This document shows, piece after piece, positions 1 to 6,042 of a stretch of DNA of 6,094 bases. The stretch is taken from assembly GCA_021413535.1 (NCBI GenBank), contig JAIOQF010000013.1:1-6094 (forward strand). Direction: 5' to 3'. The DNA comes from Verrucomicrobiota bacterium. GTDB lineage: Bacteria > Verrucomicrobiota > Verrucomicrobiia > Verrucomicrobiales > Verrucomicrobiaceae. The position numbers were made by a program, and so were the translations under genes. The first letter of the stretch is position 1. Each line of letters begins with the position of its first letter. Under the pieces are notes generated by a model that ran no database searches, had not been told where the DNA came from, and worked only from the letters and a program-made list of their open reading frames with translations.

Positions 1-66
1 GGCACTGGGCACGGCGAGGCGCGCGTTGCAGGCAGGACAGGTAAATTTGATGAGGCGGGGCTTCAA
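1..66 (-). CDS. Partial zinc-ribbon protein, N-terminus only
   Basis: The last 22 codons before the left edge, read on the minus strand, give an open N-terminus containing IKFTCPACNARLAVP. The CPAC pair followed by a basic/leucine stretch is the first half of a zinc ribbon, the kind seen at the N-terminus of many PVC-group proteins that begin with a short metal-binding module. An in-frame stop at 85-87 limits the start to the codons between, and none of them is ATG. TTG at 66-64 is the best candidate, giving a protein that starts MKPRLIKF. There is no clear ribosome site upstream. The second CxxC pair and the body of the protein lie outside the window, so the function cannot be named. The motif is seen directly; the gene call is an inference from 66 bases and could be chance, though the motif is very characteristic. 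Confidence 0.5.
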   Translation of the reverse strand, partial: MKPRLIKFTCPACNARLAVPSA

Positions 67-82
67 AATTTCAGGCGGTGAC

Positions 83-102
83 GGTCAAAAATATTCATAA
101 CC
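83..102. promoter_or_regulatory. AT-rich dyad in the divergent spacer, possible operator or promoter element
   Basis: The 20 bases have imperfect two-fold symmetry of the form GGTnAnnAATATTnnTnACC, with 14 of 20 positions symmetric around a central AATATT. The site lies about 17 bases upstream of the proposed TTG start of the left-edge minus-strand gene and about 145 bases upstream of the plus-strand membrane protein gene. Its AT-rich core could hold a -10 element for the minus-strand gene, but I see no matching -35 hexamer. The symmetry is visible; a regulatory role is only an inference. The rest of the spacer, up to 246, shows nothing else I can support. Confidence 0.2.
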
Positions 103-246
103 AAAAATGAAGCCGGAATCAAGCTGGAGAAAACCCTTTCCGGCACTGGCTACCGTTGCTGTCAGTTCACCATGTTTACTGTGGGGAAATTTTACCAGAT
201 TGGCGATTGCCCTTTGTCTTGCTGCATTAAAGCTCTGAGACTGATC

Positions 247-963
247 ATGGCAGCCCTTTCGCCTGTTGCATTTCATTCATTCGGCACTTCGCACCAAATC
301 GTGCTCGGTGTCTTCTTGCTGACTGCGATCACGCTGATTCTCCTGACGCGTGTTGGCGTGCTCCGTGTGGTGCGACCATTGGAGTTGACGCTGGCGCTGC
401 TGCTGCTGCTGGAATGGCCTTTTAACCTCTGGGTCGCATGGCAATACGAAATGCTGCAACCCAGCAATGTGCTGCCGTTGCATCTGTGTGATGTGGCGGC
501 GTTCCTCGGTGCGCTGGCGCTGATCAAGCGAGAGCCGGAAGTGTGCGAGCTTTTGTATTTCTGGGGACTGGCCGGCACGCTTCAAGGACTGATCACGCCG
601 GCACTGACGGCGGAATGGCCCCATCCGCGCTTCGTGATGTTTTTTGTCTTGCACTGCGGCGTGGTGCTGGCGGCGCTGCAAGTTGTTTTGGGACGTGGCA
701 TCACGCCGCGACGTGGTGCGGCGCTGCGCGCCATTAGCTGGCTGGCGGTTTATGCTGCGGTTGCGGGCACGATGAATTTTCTTCTGCGACTGGTCGGCTG
801 CAAGGCTAACTTTGGTTTCCTTTGCGAGAAGCCGCCGACGGCCAGCCTGTTCGACTATCTCGGTTCCTGGCCCTGGTATATCGGCGCCATCCTGCCGCTC
901 GCGTGGGTCTTCTTTTCGATTCTTGACCTGCCGTTTCTGATTTTACGAAGGAGACGCGGATGA
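247..963 (+). CDS. TIGR02206 family integral membrane protein (YwaF/TMEM164-like)
   Basis: This 238-residue polytopic membrane protein matches the TIGR02206 (YwaF-like) family, which shares a fold family with eukaryotic TMEM164. Recognisable family blocks are the N-terminal FHSFGTSH (9-16), LPLHLCDV (76-83), YFWGLAGTLQGLITP (104-118), PHPRFVMFFVLHCGVV (125-140), the NF..LC.KP segment (188-195) and LFDYLGSWPWYI (201-212). Hydrophobic stretches at about 16-35, 43-66, 77-94, 101-118, 127-148, 158-182 and 209-233 suggest seven helices, ending in a basic RRRRG tail. The bacterial members have no firmly established function; the conserved His and Cys residues within helices suggest an intramembrane active or binding site, which is an inference. 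The frame is open back to an ATG at 172, but the 25 extra residues do not resemble the family, so ATG 247 is preferred. The upstream sequence offers at best a weak GAGA. The gene stands alone, convergent with the DUF1501 gene 39 bases away. Confidence 0.9.
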   Translation: MAALSPVAFHSFGTSHQIVLGVFLLTAITLILLTRVGVLRVVRPLELTLALLLLLEWPFNLWVAWQYEMLQPSNVLPLHLCDVAAFLGALALIKREPEVCELLYFWGLAGTLQGLITPALTAEWPHPRFVMFFVLHCGVVLAALQVVLGRGITPRRGAALRAISWLAVYAAVAGTMNFLLRLVGCKANFGFLCEKPPTASLFDYLGSWPWYIGAILPLAWVFFSILDLPFLILRRRRG

Positions 964-1002
964 AAACCGCAGTCTGTTTGAATTTTGCAAAGCTTTTCCG
1001 AT

Positions 1003-2319
1003 TTACGCGAACACATCAATGATCGGCTGGCCCTTGTCGGCCACCACGAACGGACGCTTGCTGGGCGAGTAGACGACTTGGTTGAGCGAGAGGCCGAGCG
1101 CGTAGCCGATGGTGGCGTTGAAGTCGGGAATCTCAACTTTGTTCTCTTCGACTTCGCGGCCTTCCTTGTCGGTCTTGCCGTAAGTGTAGCCGCCTTTGAC
1201 GCCGCCGCCGATGAGCACGCCGGAGAAGGCTTTCGGATAGTGGTCGCGACCGATATTCTGGTTGATCGTCGGAGTGCGTCCGAATTCGGAGTTGAGAACA
1301 ATGAGCGTGTCCTTTAACAGGCCGCGCGCGTGGAGATCTGCCGTGAGGGTGGACATGGCGCGGTCAAGAGTTTGGCAAAGTTCAGGGACGCGGACAAAGT
1401 TTGCAGCGTGAGTGTCCCAGCCGCCGAGGCTGACTTCGACAAAACGCACGCCGCGTTCCACAAGACGACGGGCGAGCAGACAGCCCTGACCGAAGGATTC
1501 CTTGCCGTAGGCCTTGCGGACTTCCTCGTTTTCCTTGGAGAGATCGAAGGCATTGAGGTCTTCGCTTTTCATCATGGTGACAGCGTGATCATACATTTCC
1601 GTGTAGGCCTTCACGTTGCGATGCGGGAAAGTCGCGCGGAAGTCTTGGTCGAGGTCTTTCGCCAGTGCGAGGCGCGAGGCAAAGCGATCTTCCGTGAGGC
1701 CTTTTTGGAGGCGCACGTTCTTGATGCCGTTTTCGGGATTGTTCACGAAGAGCGGTCCCTGCGAGGCGGGAAAGAAACCGGCGCCGGGATGGCGGCTGTC
1801 ATTGCCGATATAGACAAAGTTCGGAAGAGTTTTGTTGCCGCCTCCCTGAAGCACGTTGAGCCAGGCGCCCATCGCAGGATGGCGGATGGTGCCGCGCATC
1901 GCATAGCTGGTGTGCATGAAGTAGTTGCCCTGCTCGTGCGCGCCCTGGTTGGAGTTGAGCGAATTGATCACGGTGGCATGGTGCATCTGCTGCGCCATCA
2001 GCGGCAGATACTCGGAGATACGGATGCCGTCGGCGCTGGTCTTGATGGGCTTGACCGGACCAGCGGTTACGACGTCCTCCTTCGGATCCCAAGTGTCCAG
2101 ATGGCTTTGGCCGCCGGACATGTATAAATAGATGACGTTCTTGGCGGTCGCGACTTGCTTGAGCTTGGATGCATTCTCGAATGGAATCGCGCTGGCTTTG
2201 GAAGGGAAGATGCCCGGCAGAAGTCCAACGCCGAGCATGGCGCTGGCAGTGCGGACAACGAACTGGCGGCGCGAGAGTTCGTCGTGCCGGAGAAGTTGGG
2301 ATTGAAGGTTGGAGTTCAT
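1003..2319 (-). CDS. DUF1501 domain protein with Tat-type signal peptide
   Basis: A 438-residue full-length DUF1501 (PF07394) protein, a family placed in the alkaline phosphatase/sulfatase-like superfamily. The N-terminus has a twin-arginine signature, LSRRQFVV (15-22), followed by a hydrophobic stretch to about residue 37, so export of a folded, probably metal-bound protein is likely. Family hallmarks are visible in order: YMSGGQSHLDTWDPK (66-80), the GAHEQGNY segment (126-133), HPAMGAW (147-153), GGWDTH (299-304), SEFGRTP (344-350) and GRDHYP (357-362). The Asp and His residues in these blocks are candidate metal ligands by analogy with the superfamily. The enzymatic activity of DUF1501 proteins is not established. 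It follows the DUF1549/DUF1553 gene by 32 bases on the same strand, so the two are very probably co-transcribed and cooperate, a pairing typical of Planctomycetes and Verrucomicrobia. The leader just before the ATG is C-rich (CCCGTCCCCCGCC) with no Shine-Dalgarno site. No frame disruption is seen. Confidence 0.95.
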   Translation of the reverse strand: MNSNLQSQLLRHDELSRRQFVVRTASAMLGVGLLPGIFPSKASAIPFENASKLKQVATAKNVIYLYMSGGQSHLDTWDPKEDVVTAGPVKPIKTSADGIRISEYLPLMAQQMHHATVINSLNSNQGAHEQGNYFMHTSYAMRGTIRHPAMGAWLNVLQGGGNKTLPNFVYIGNDSRHPGAGFFPASQGPLFVNNPENGIKNVRLQKGLTEDRFASRLALAKDLDQDFRATFPHRNVKAYTEMYDHAVTMMKSEDLNAFDLSKENEEVRKAYGKESFGQGCLLARRLVERGVRFVEVSLGGWDTHAANFVRVPELCQTLDRAMSTLTADLHARGLLKDTLIVLNSEFGRTPTINQNIGRDHYPKAFSGVLIGGGVKGGYTYGKTDKEGREVEENKVEIPDFNATIGYALGLSLNQVVYSPSKRPFVVADKGQPIIDVFA

Positions 2320-2351
2320 GGCGGGGGACGGGTGGATGATTGCTGGGGGAC

Positions 2352-4643
2352 TTACTGGATGAAAATAAACTGCTGGGTGTTGATGAGGGCGTAGACGAGG
2401 TCTTCCATCGTGCTGAGGCCTTTGGTTTGGGCTTCAAGCCAGACGCGTTTTTCATTCTCAGTGGGCTCGCGGGAAAGCAGCGTGAGGTAGGCGGCCTTGA
2501 CCTTGTCTTCGACATTTGTCGACCTGTTGATGGTGAGCATCAGTTGGGAGTATTTCTCCATGATCTTCGGCAGAAGCTGGCTGTTCATCATCGCCAGAGC
2601 CTGGGGGACGGAGGCGTCGGAATTGCCGTTCTCCACGAGTTCGCGGTCGCTCTGGCCGAACTCGCGCAGGTAGTGGCCGCGCGGTGCGGGGCTTTCGATT
2701 TCTGCGGAACGGAGCCAGTCGCGCTGCTGCTGCAAACGGCAGCGGATATATTCCTTATGCTCTTTTTCTGGAATGCCGAAGTAAGCGGCTTCTTCGATCA
2801 TCACCTGCTGCTGATGTTCCTGCTCGGCCTTGATCTGTTCGTCAGTCTTCTTTGGTTCGTCATAGCCGGGGATTTCGATCTTGCCCATCGCCTGGTCGGG
2901 GTTGTAAGCCATCATGTTCATCATGGCCTTGTCCTCAGGATTGTCGGAAGCCGGGACCTCGGCGGAGGCGACCACCGGGATCGGTTCTGTCTTGCCAGTA
3001 ACTTTTGCCTGAAGACGTTTCACGGCGGGCACGAAGAGCTTCTGGTTGATCTCGGCGCGGGCTTGTTGCTCGGAGCGGCCCAGTTCCTTGCCCAGTTCGC
3101 GGGCTTTTTCCATGTCGTTGTTCGCCTTGGCCTCTGCGATTTCCTTTTGCAGCGTCTTGAGGCGCTCGGCTTGATTACGGTATTTTTCTCCGACCGACAG
3201 TGCGCCATCGAGCACTTCCTGGGGTTCCAAGGTGTCGAGCGAGTCGCTTAATTTCTTTACGCTCATGACGCGCTTATGTGCGGCTTCACGAACGGGAAGG
3301 TTCGGCATGTCCGGCGTGGGATTGATCAGGGCGACAAACGAATCCCACATCTGCTCCGCGGTCATGCGTCGCAGGACGGGGCCGGTGAAGTGGTAGACTA
3401 CGCCGGCCGGCACTTCTTCGCGGTTCACGCTGCGCTGGTAGGTCTGGGTGTTGTAAAGCACGCGCAAGTAGGCCTTCATGTCGTAGTTCAGGTCTAGCAT
3501 GAGCTTTTCCAGATGCTTCATTAGCTCGGGATTCATGGCCACGGTGTTGTCCATGAGTTCATCGACGGGCTCGATCAGGCCGAGGCCGAAGACTTTTTTC
3601 CACAGGCGGTTGGCAACGACATTCGTGAAGCGCGGGTTTTCACGGGAAGTCATCCACTCTGCATAAGCCTTTAAGCCGTCCGCGCCGGGGGGGCAGTTAA
3701 GCGGGTGGCCCATGATGGTGGCGGCCGACACCACGGCTTTCGGCTGCATATCGGAATATTTGTAGTCCTGTGGGAGTTGGAGCTTTGTGTCGCGGTAGCC
3801 GAGTTCAGTGTAGCGCAGCGGATCACGGAGGCGCTGGAGAGCCTGTTCGACATAGCGCCGCTCGTCGCGCAACTTTTCCTGCCTGCTTTTGATCTCCGTT
3901 ATTTTTTCGGGAGTTGCGCCTTTCATTTCCAGGCGGAGTGCCTGTTCTTTCTCGTTCATCATCTTGCGGACGCCGTTGATCGGGCCGCCTTCATAGTCGC
4001 GTGAGCTTACACCATAGGTAAAAGCGGCCATTTCGTAGAATTGCTTCTGCGTCCACTTGTCGAAGGGATGGTCGTGGCACTGGGCGCACTCGATTCGAGT
4101 GCCAAGAAAGATGCGCACCGTGGTGGCCATGTTGTCCAGCGGCATATTGCGGTCGCGCAAGTAGTAGCCGATCGCGCCGTTGTCCCAGGCCTTGCCTTGG
4201 GCGGAAACCATTTCGCGCACGAACTGGTCGTAGGGTTTGTTATTGCGCAGGCTGTCCTTGATGAAGTTTATGTAGGTCGTTCCAGAGATGCCTCCGCTAT
4301 TCTGCGGCTGGCTCTGGGCGCGGAGAATGTCTGCCCAGAAGTTGAAGTAGTGCTGCTTGTAGCCCTCGCTGTTGAGCAGCTGGTCGATGAGCTTTGCGCG
4401 CTTGTCCTTCTCCTTGGAGTTTAGGAATTGCTCCGTCTCGCGGCAATGGAGATTATTCTTTTTCCAGTCGGCGGCCAAGATGGCGTCGATTTGTTTTGCG
4501 GCGGCCGTGACATCCACGGTCATCTGGGGCTTGGCGGTGGCGCTGAGGTGTCCCAAGCCACCGAAGGTGACCAGCAGGATAAGGGCAAGGGTGGACTTAG
4601 CCATGGCTGGGATGACTACGAGCCCCGTGACTTTTTTTATCAT
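2352..4643 (-). CDS. DUF1549/DUF1553 (PSCyt2-PSD1) exported protein
   Basis: A 763-residue secreted protein with DUF1549 (PSCyt2, about 47-215) then DUF1553 (PSD1, split across about 322-450 and 680-763). A single CxxCH, CAQCHDHPFDKW at 186-197, is the family's cytochrome-like hallmark and could bind heme c. DUF1553 is marked by WMTSRENPRFTNVVANRLWK (330-349) and the C-terminal LINTQQFIF. There is no separate N-terminal PSCyt1 domain, which many longer relatives carry. Between the two DUF1553 blocks, residues about 455-655 form a charged insertion with a predicted coiled coil (483-530) and a Met/Gln-rich stretch. The start of DUF1549 appears to lack about 27-30 residues normally containing an FLRRxYLDxxGRIPT-like block. 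The ATG at 4643 gives the longest frame; an internal ATG at 4604 (residue 14) gives a cleaner Sec signal peptide, MAKSTLALILLVTFGG, and may be the true start. Neither has a ribosome site. It leads the operon with the DUF1501 gene. Its exact role is unknown. Confidence 0.92.
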   Translation of the reverse strand: MIKKVTGLVVIPAMAKSTLALILLVTFGGLGHLSATAKPQMTVDVTAAAKQIDAILAADWKKNNLHCRETEQFLNSKEKDKRAKLIDQLLNSEGYKQHYFNFWADILRAQSQPQNSGGISGTTYINFIKDSLRNNKPYDQFVREMVSAQGKAWDNGAIGYYLRDRNMPLDNMATTVRIFLGTRIECAQCHDHPFDKWTQKQFYEMAAFTYGVSSRDYEGGPINGVRKMMNEKEQALRLEMKGATPEKITEIKSRQEKLRDERRYVEQALQRLRDPLRYTELGYRDTKLQLPQDYKYSDMQPKAVVSAATIMGHPLNCPPGADGLKAYAEWMTSRENPRFTNVVANRLWKKVFGLGLIEPVDELMDNTVAMNPELMKHLEKLMLDLNYDMKAYLRVLYNTQTYQRSVNREEVPAGVVYHFTGPVLRRMTAEQMWDSFVALINPTPDMPNLPVREAAHKRVMSVKKLSDSLDTLEPQEVLDGALSVGEKYRNQAERLKTLQKEIAEAKANNDMEKARELGKELGRSEQQARAEINQKLFVPAVKRLQAKVTGKTEPIPVVASAEVPASDNPEDKAMMNMMAYNPDQAMGKIEIPGYDEPKKTDEQIKAEQEHQQQVMIEEAAYFGIPEKEHKEYIRCRLQQQRDWLRSAEIESPAPRGHYLREFGQSDRELVENGNSDASVPQALAMMNSQLLPKIMEKYSQLMLTINRSTNVEDKVKAAYLTLLSREPTENEKRVWLEAQTKGLSTMEDLVYALINTQQFIFIQ

Positions 4644-4720
4644 CCAACAAAATATTTATTTACTGACCCGTTCGGCTCGCCTTATCCGGTTGCAAGCCGG
4701 GCCTTCCGCCCTTTCATGCG
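4644..4720. promoter_or_regulatory. Divergent promoter region between the DUF1549 operon and exonuclease III
   Basis: This 77-base spacer separates two divergently transcribed genes and must hold or adjoin both promoters unless they start further inside the genes. It contains an AT-rich block at 4648-4662. On the minus strand this block offers overlapping -10-like hexamers (TAAATA at 4662-4657 and 4658-4653). A promoter there would begin transcription near the ATG at 4643, which would suit translation from the internal ATG at 4604 with a leader of roughly 40 bases. No convincing -35 hexamer lies at the right spacing. The half nearest the exonuclease gene is GC- and pyrimidine-rich, with a short CCGG...CCGG stem at 4686-4700 of doubtful meaning. 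Confidence 0.35.
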
Positions 4721-5476
4721 ATGATGAAACTCACCTCTTGGAATGTCAACGGCATCCGCGCCAGCATGGACAAAGGTCTGCGCGATTATATCACCAGCGT
4801 TGATGCTGACATTATTTGTCTCCAGGAAGTGAAGGCTGAGCGGCACCAGGCGCCGCTGGACTGGCTCACTGGCTATGAGGTGGTGTGGAATTCTGCAGTA
4901 AAGAAAGGTTATTCCGGCACTGCGATATTTTCCAGACTGCCGTTCAAGTCACACGCGCTGGGCATGAACCTACCAGAGCACGACACCGAAGGCCGCGTCA
5001 TCACTCTGGAGTTTCCTGATTTTTATCTCGTCAATGTATATACCCCCAACGCTCAGGAAGAACTCAAGCGCCTGCCTTATCGCATGAAATGGGATGAAGA
5101 GTATCGACTCTATTTAGAGAGACTGGGAAAAGAAAAGCCTGTGCTCGCGTGCGGTGATCTTAATGTGGCGCATCAGGAGATCGATCTCGCCCGTCCGAAG
5201 GAAAACCGGCGGAATCCCGGCTTCAGTGATGAGGAGCGTGCCAGTTTCTCCCGGCTTCTCGACACTGGGTTCGTGGATACCTTCCGGCACTTTGACCCGA
5301 CGTCGAAAGACTATTCATGGTGGAGTTACCGGGCCAACGCCCGGGCCAACAACGTCGGCTGGCGCATCGACTACTGGCTGGTGTCCGAAAGTGTGAAGCC
5401 GCAGCTCAAAGCCGCCCGGATCCGGCCAGACATTTATGGGTCTGATCATTGTCCGGTGGAGTTGGAACTGAAATGA
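4721..5476 (+). CDS. xth: Exodeoxyribonuclease III (AP endonuclease, ExoA type)
   Basis: A 251-residue cytoplasmic base-excision-repair enzyme that cleaves DNA 5' of abasic sites and acts as a 3'-to-5' exonuclease and 3'-phosphodiesterase. It belongs to the endonuclease/exonuclease/phosphatase (EEP) family. Catalytic residues are all present by alignment from memory with E. coli XthA and human APE1: Asn8 in SWNVNGIRA, metal-binding Glu36 in LQEVKAE, Tyr107 in VYTPN, Asp146 and Asn148 in GDLNVAHQEIDL, Asp217 in WRIDYWL, and the Asp242/His243 pair in GSDHCPVELEL. The length and blocks such as VKKGYSGTAIFS, GRVITLEF and GFSDEERASF are much closer to Bacillus subtilis ExoA (252 residues) than to the longer E. 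coli enzyme. The frame begins with tandem ATG codons at 4721 and 4724; MKLTSWNVNG from the second matches family starts equally well. No Shine-Dalgarno site precedes it; the leader is pyrimidine-rich. It is a single gene, divergent from the DUF1549 operon. Confidence 0.97.
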   Translation: MMKLTSWNVNGIRASMDKGLRDYITSVDADIICLQEVKAERHQAPLDWLTGYEVVWNSAVKKGYSGTAIFSRLPFKSHALGMNLPEHDTEGRVITLEFPDFYLVNVYTPNAQEELKRLPYRMKWDEEYRLYLERLGKEKPVLACGDLNVAHQEIDLARPKENRRNPGFSDEERASFSRLLDTGFVDTFRHFDPTSKDYSWWSYRANARANNVGWRIDYWLVSESVKPQLKAARIRPDIYGSDHCPVELELK

Positions 5477-5492
5477 TCACCGGCCTCAATAA

Positions 5493-5525
5493 AATTGCAT
5501 CGCACGTGGCGTTCGCGATGAAATA
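5493..5525 (-). terminator. Possible terminator hairpin between convergent genes
   Basis: CATCGC (5498-5503) and GCGATG (5515-5520) form a six-pair stem around an 11-base loop. After one G/A mismatch the stem continues for three more pairs (5494-5496 with 5522-5524). Read on the minus strand, the stem is followed by the T-rich CAATTTTATT, as expected of an intrinsic terminator, and it lies about 25 bases past the stop of the small membrane protein gene. On the plus strand it follows the exonuclease stop by about 17 bases, but the downstream tract there is A-rich, so it suits the minus strand better. The stem is short and the T run interrupted. Confidence 0.28.
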
Positions 5526-5548
5526 AACATTTGAAGTCATCAAGTCCC

Positions 5549-5938
5549 TCAGGCCTGACGGCGCGTTTTTTCCAGCCAGATTGCGAGGCGTCGCAAAAGA
5601 AAATCAACCAGCAGGGCGATCAACAAGCCTCCCGCCATTCCGCCGAGCGCACCGCCGATCCAAGGGCCCGCGCCTTCACGCCACGTTTCCAGGAAAAATC
5701 GCACTCCAGCCACGACCGCGATGCCTGCAATCATCCCCGCGAGCGCCCCAGCCTGCCAGATGAATGCGCGGAATCCAGCCAGCACACTTCCACGCAAGAC
5801 GCCGACCATGGCGGAAGCGGAAACAACTCCCGCCGCCAGTAAAAAGGCGGCGACGACGCAGAACACCAGGCCGACAGCGATGCCGATGCCAATAAGAATG
5901 AGCAGAATGATTAGAAATGGAATCGCGACGAGATCCAT
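5549..5938 (-). CDS. Small hydrophobic membrane protein, function unknown
   Basis: A 129-residue protein that I do not recognise as a named family. It starts with a very long hydrophobic stretch (about 4-40, probably one long or two short helices), followed by hydrophobic segments at about 61-83 and 92-115. The last is Gly-rich (GGALGGMAGGLLIALL), as in closely packed transmembrane helices. The C-terminus is strongly basic (LLRRLAIWLEKTRRQA), which favours a cytoplasmic tail by the positive-inside rule. The ATG at 5938 is the first in the frame and directly precedes the hydrophobic stretch; the upstream bases GCTCCTCGCCTT are pyrimidine-rich with no ribosome site. It is convergent with the exonuclease gene, 72 bases away, and lies downstream of the repeat region on the same strand as the partial right-edge frame. 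The length, membrane-protein composition and lack of a better competing frame support a real gene, but nothing indicates its role. Confidence 0.72.
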   Translation of the reverse strand: MDLVAIPFLIILLILIGIGIAVGLVFCVVAAFLLAAGVVSASAMVGVLRGSVLAGFRAFIWQAGALAGMIAGIAVVAGVRFFLETWREGAGPWIGGALGGMAGGLLIALLVDFLLRRLAIWLEKTRRQA

Positions 5939-5950
5939 AAGGCGAGGAGC

Positions 5951-6042
5951 GGATGGAAGACTGGAGTGATGGAAAATTGGAATGTTGAATGACTGTGACT
6001 CTAAATCAGTTCAAACTCCTGCCATCATTCCATTCAGTCACA
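5951..6042. repeat. Degenerate 8-base periodic intergenic repeat with inverted copy
   Basis: From 5951 the plus strand falls into octamers starting at 5951, 5959, 5967, 5975 and 5983, with loose consensus NNNTGGAA: TGG recurs in phase four times, then decays. The same words appear inverted on the right: CCATCATTCC (6022-6031) pairs with GGAGTGATGG (5963-5972) with one G-T wobble, and the pairing extends outward through 5959/6035 with one mismatch, 13 of 14 pairs in all. Further exact inverted words are TGGAATG (5978-5984) with CATTCCA (6026-6032) and TGTGACT (5994-6000) with AGTCACA (6036-6042). The region fills the gap upstream of the small membrane protein gene. It may be a dispersed intergenic repeat family, a terminator-like or regulatory hairpin, or a decayed element; I cannot tell which from one copy. 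Confidence 0.5.

Noticed and set aside
172..246. Upstream ATG extending the TIGR02206 protein by 25 residues
   Set aside because: The extension is Cys-rich, does not resemble the family N-terminus, and the family-like MAALSPVAFHSF begins at 247.
85..276. 63-codon minus-strand frame in the spacer upstream of the TIGR02206 gene
   Set aside because: It overlaps the start of the TIGR02206 gene, has no family resemblance, and stops before the zinc-ribbon frame that follows in the same phase. A read-through or frame break joining the two was considered, but the upstream part does not look like protein sequence.
964..1002. Terminator between the convergent TIGR02206 and DUF1501 genes
   Set aside because: Only a short AAAGCTTT-type palindrome and scattered T runs are present; no stable GC stem followed by a T tract on either strand.
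1330..2127. 265-codon open frame on the plus strand
   Set aside because: It is antisense to the well-supported DUF1501 gene, with no recognisable motif and shadow-like composition.
2340..3251. 303-codon open frame on the plus strand
   Set aside because: It lies wholly opposite the DUF1549/DUF1553 gene, whose domains and motifs are clear. Its translation has no recognisable domain and its Val/Leu/His/Phe-rich composition is typical of an antisense shadow of a GC-rich gene.
5549..5558. Perfect 10-base palindrome TCAGGCCTGA
   Set aside because: It includes the stop codon of the small membrane protein gene, has no loop or T tract, and is short enough to occur by chance.
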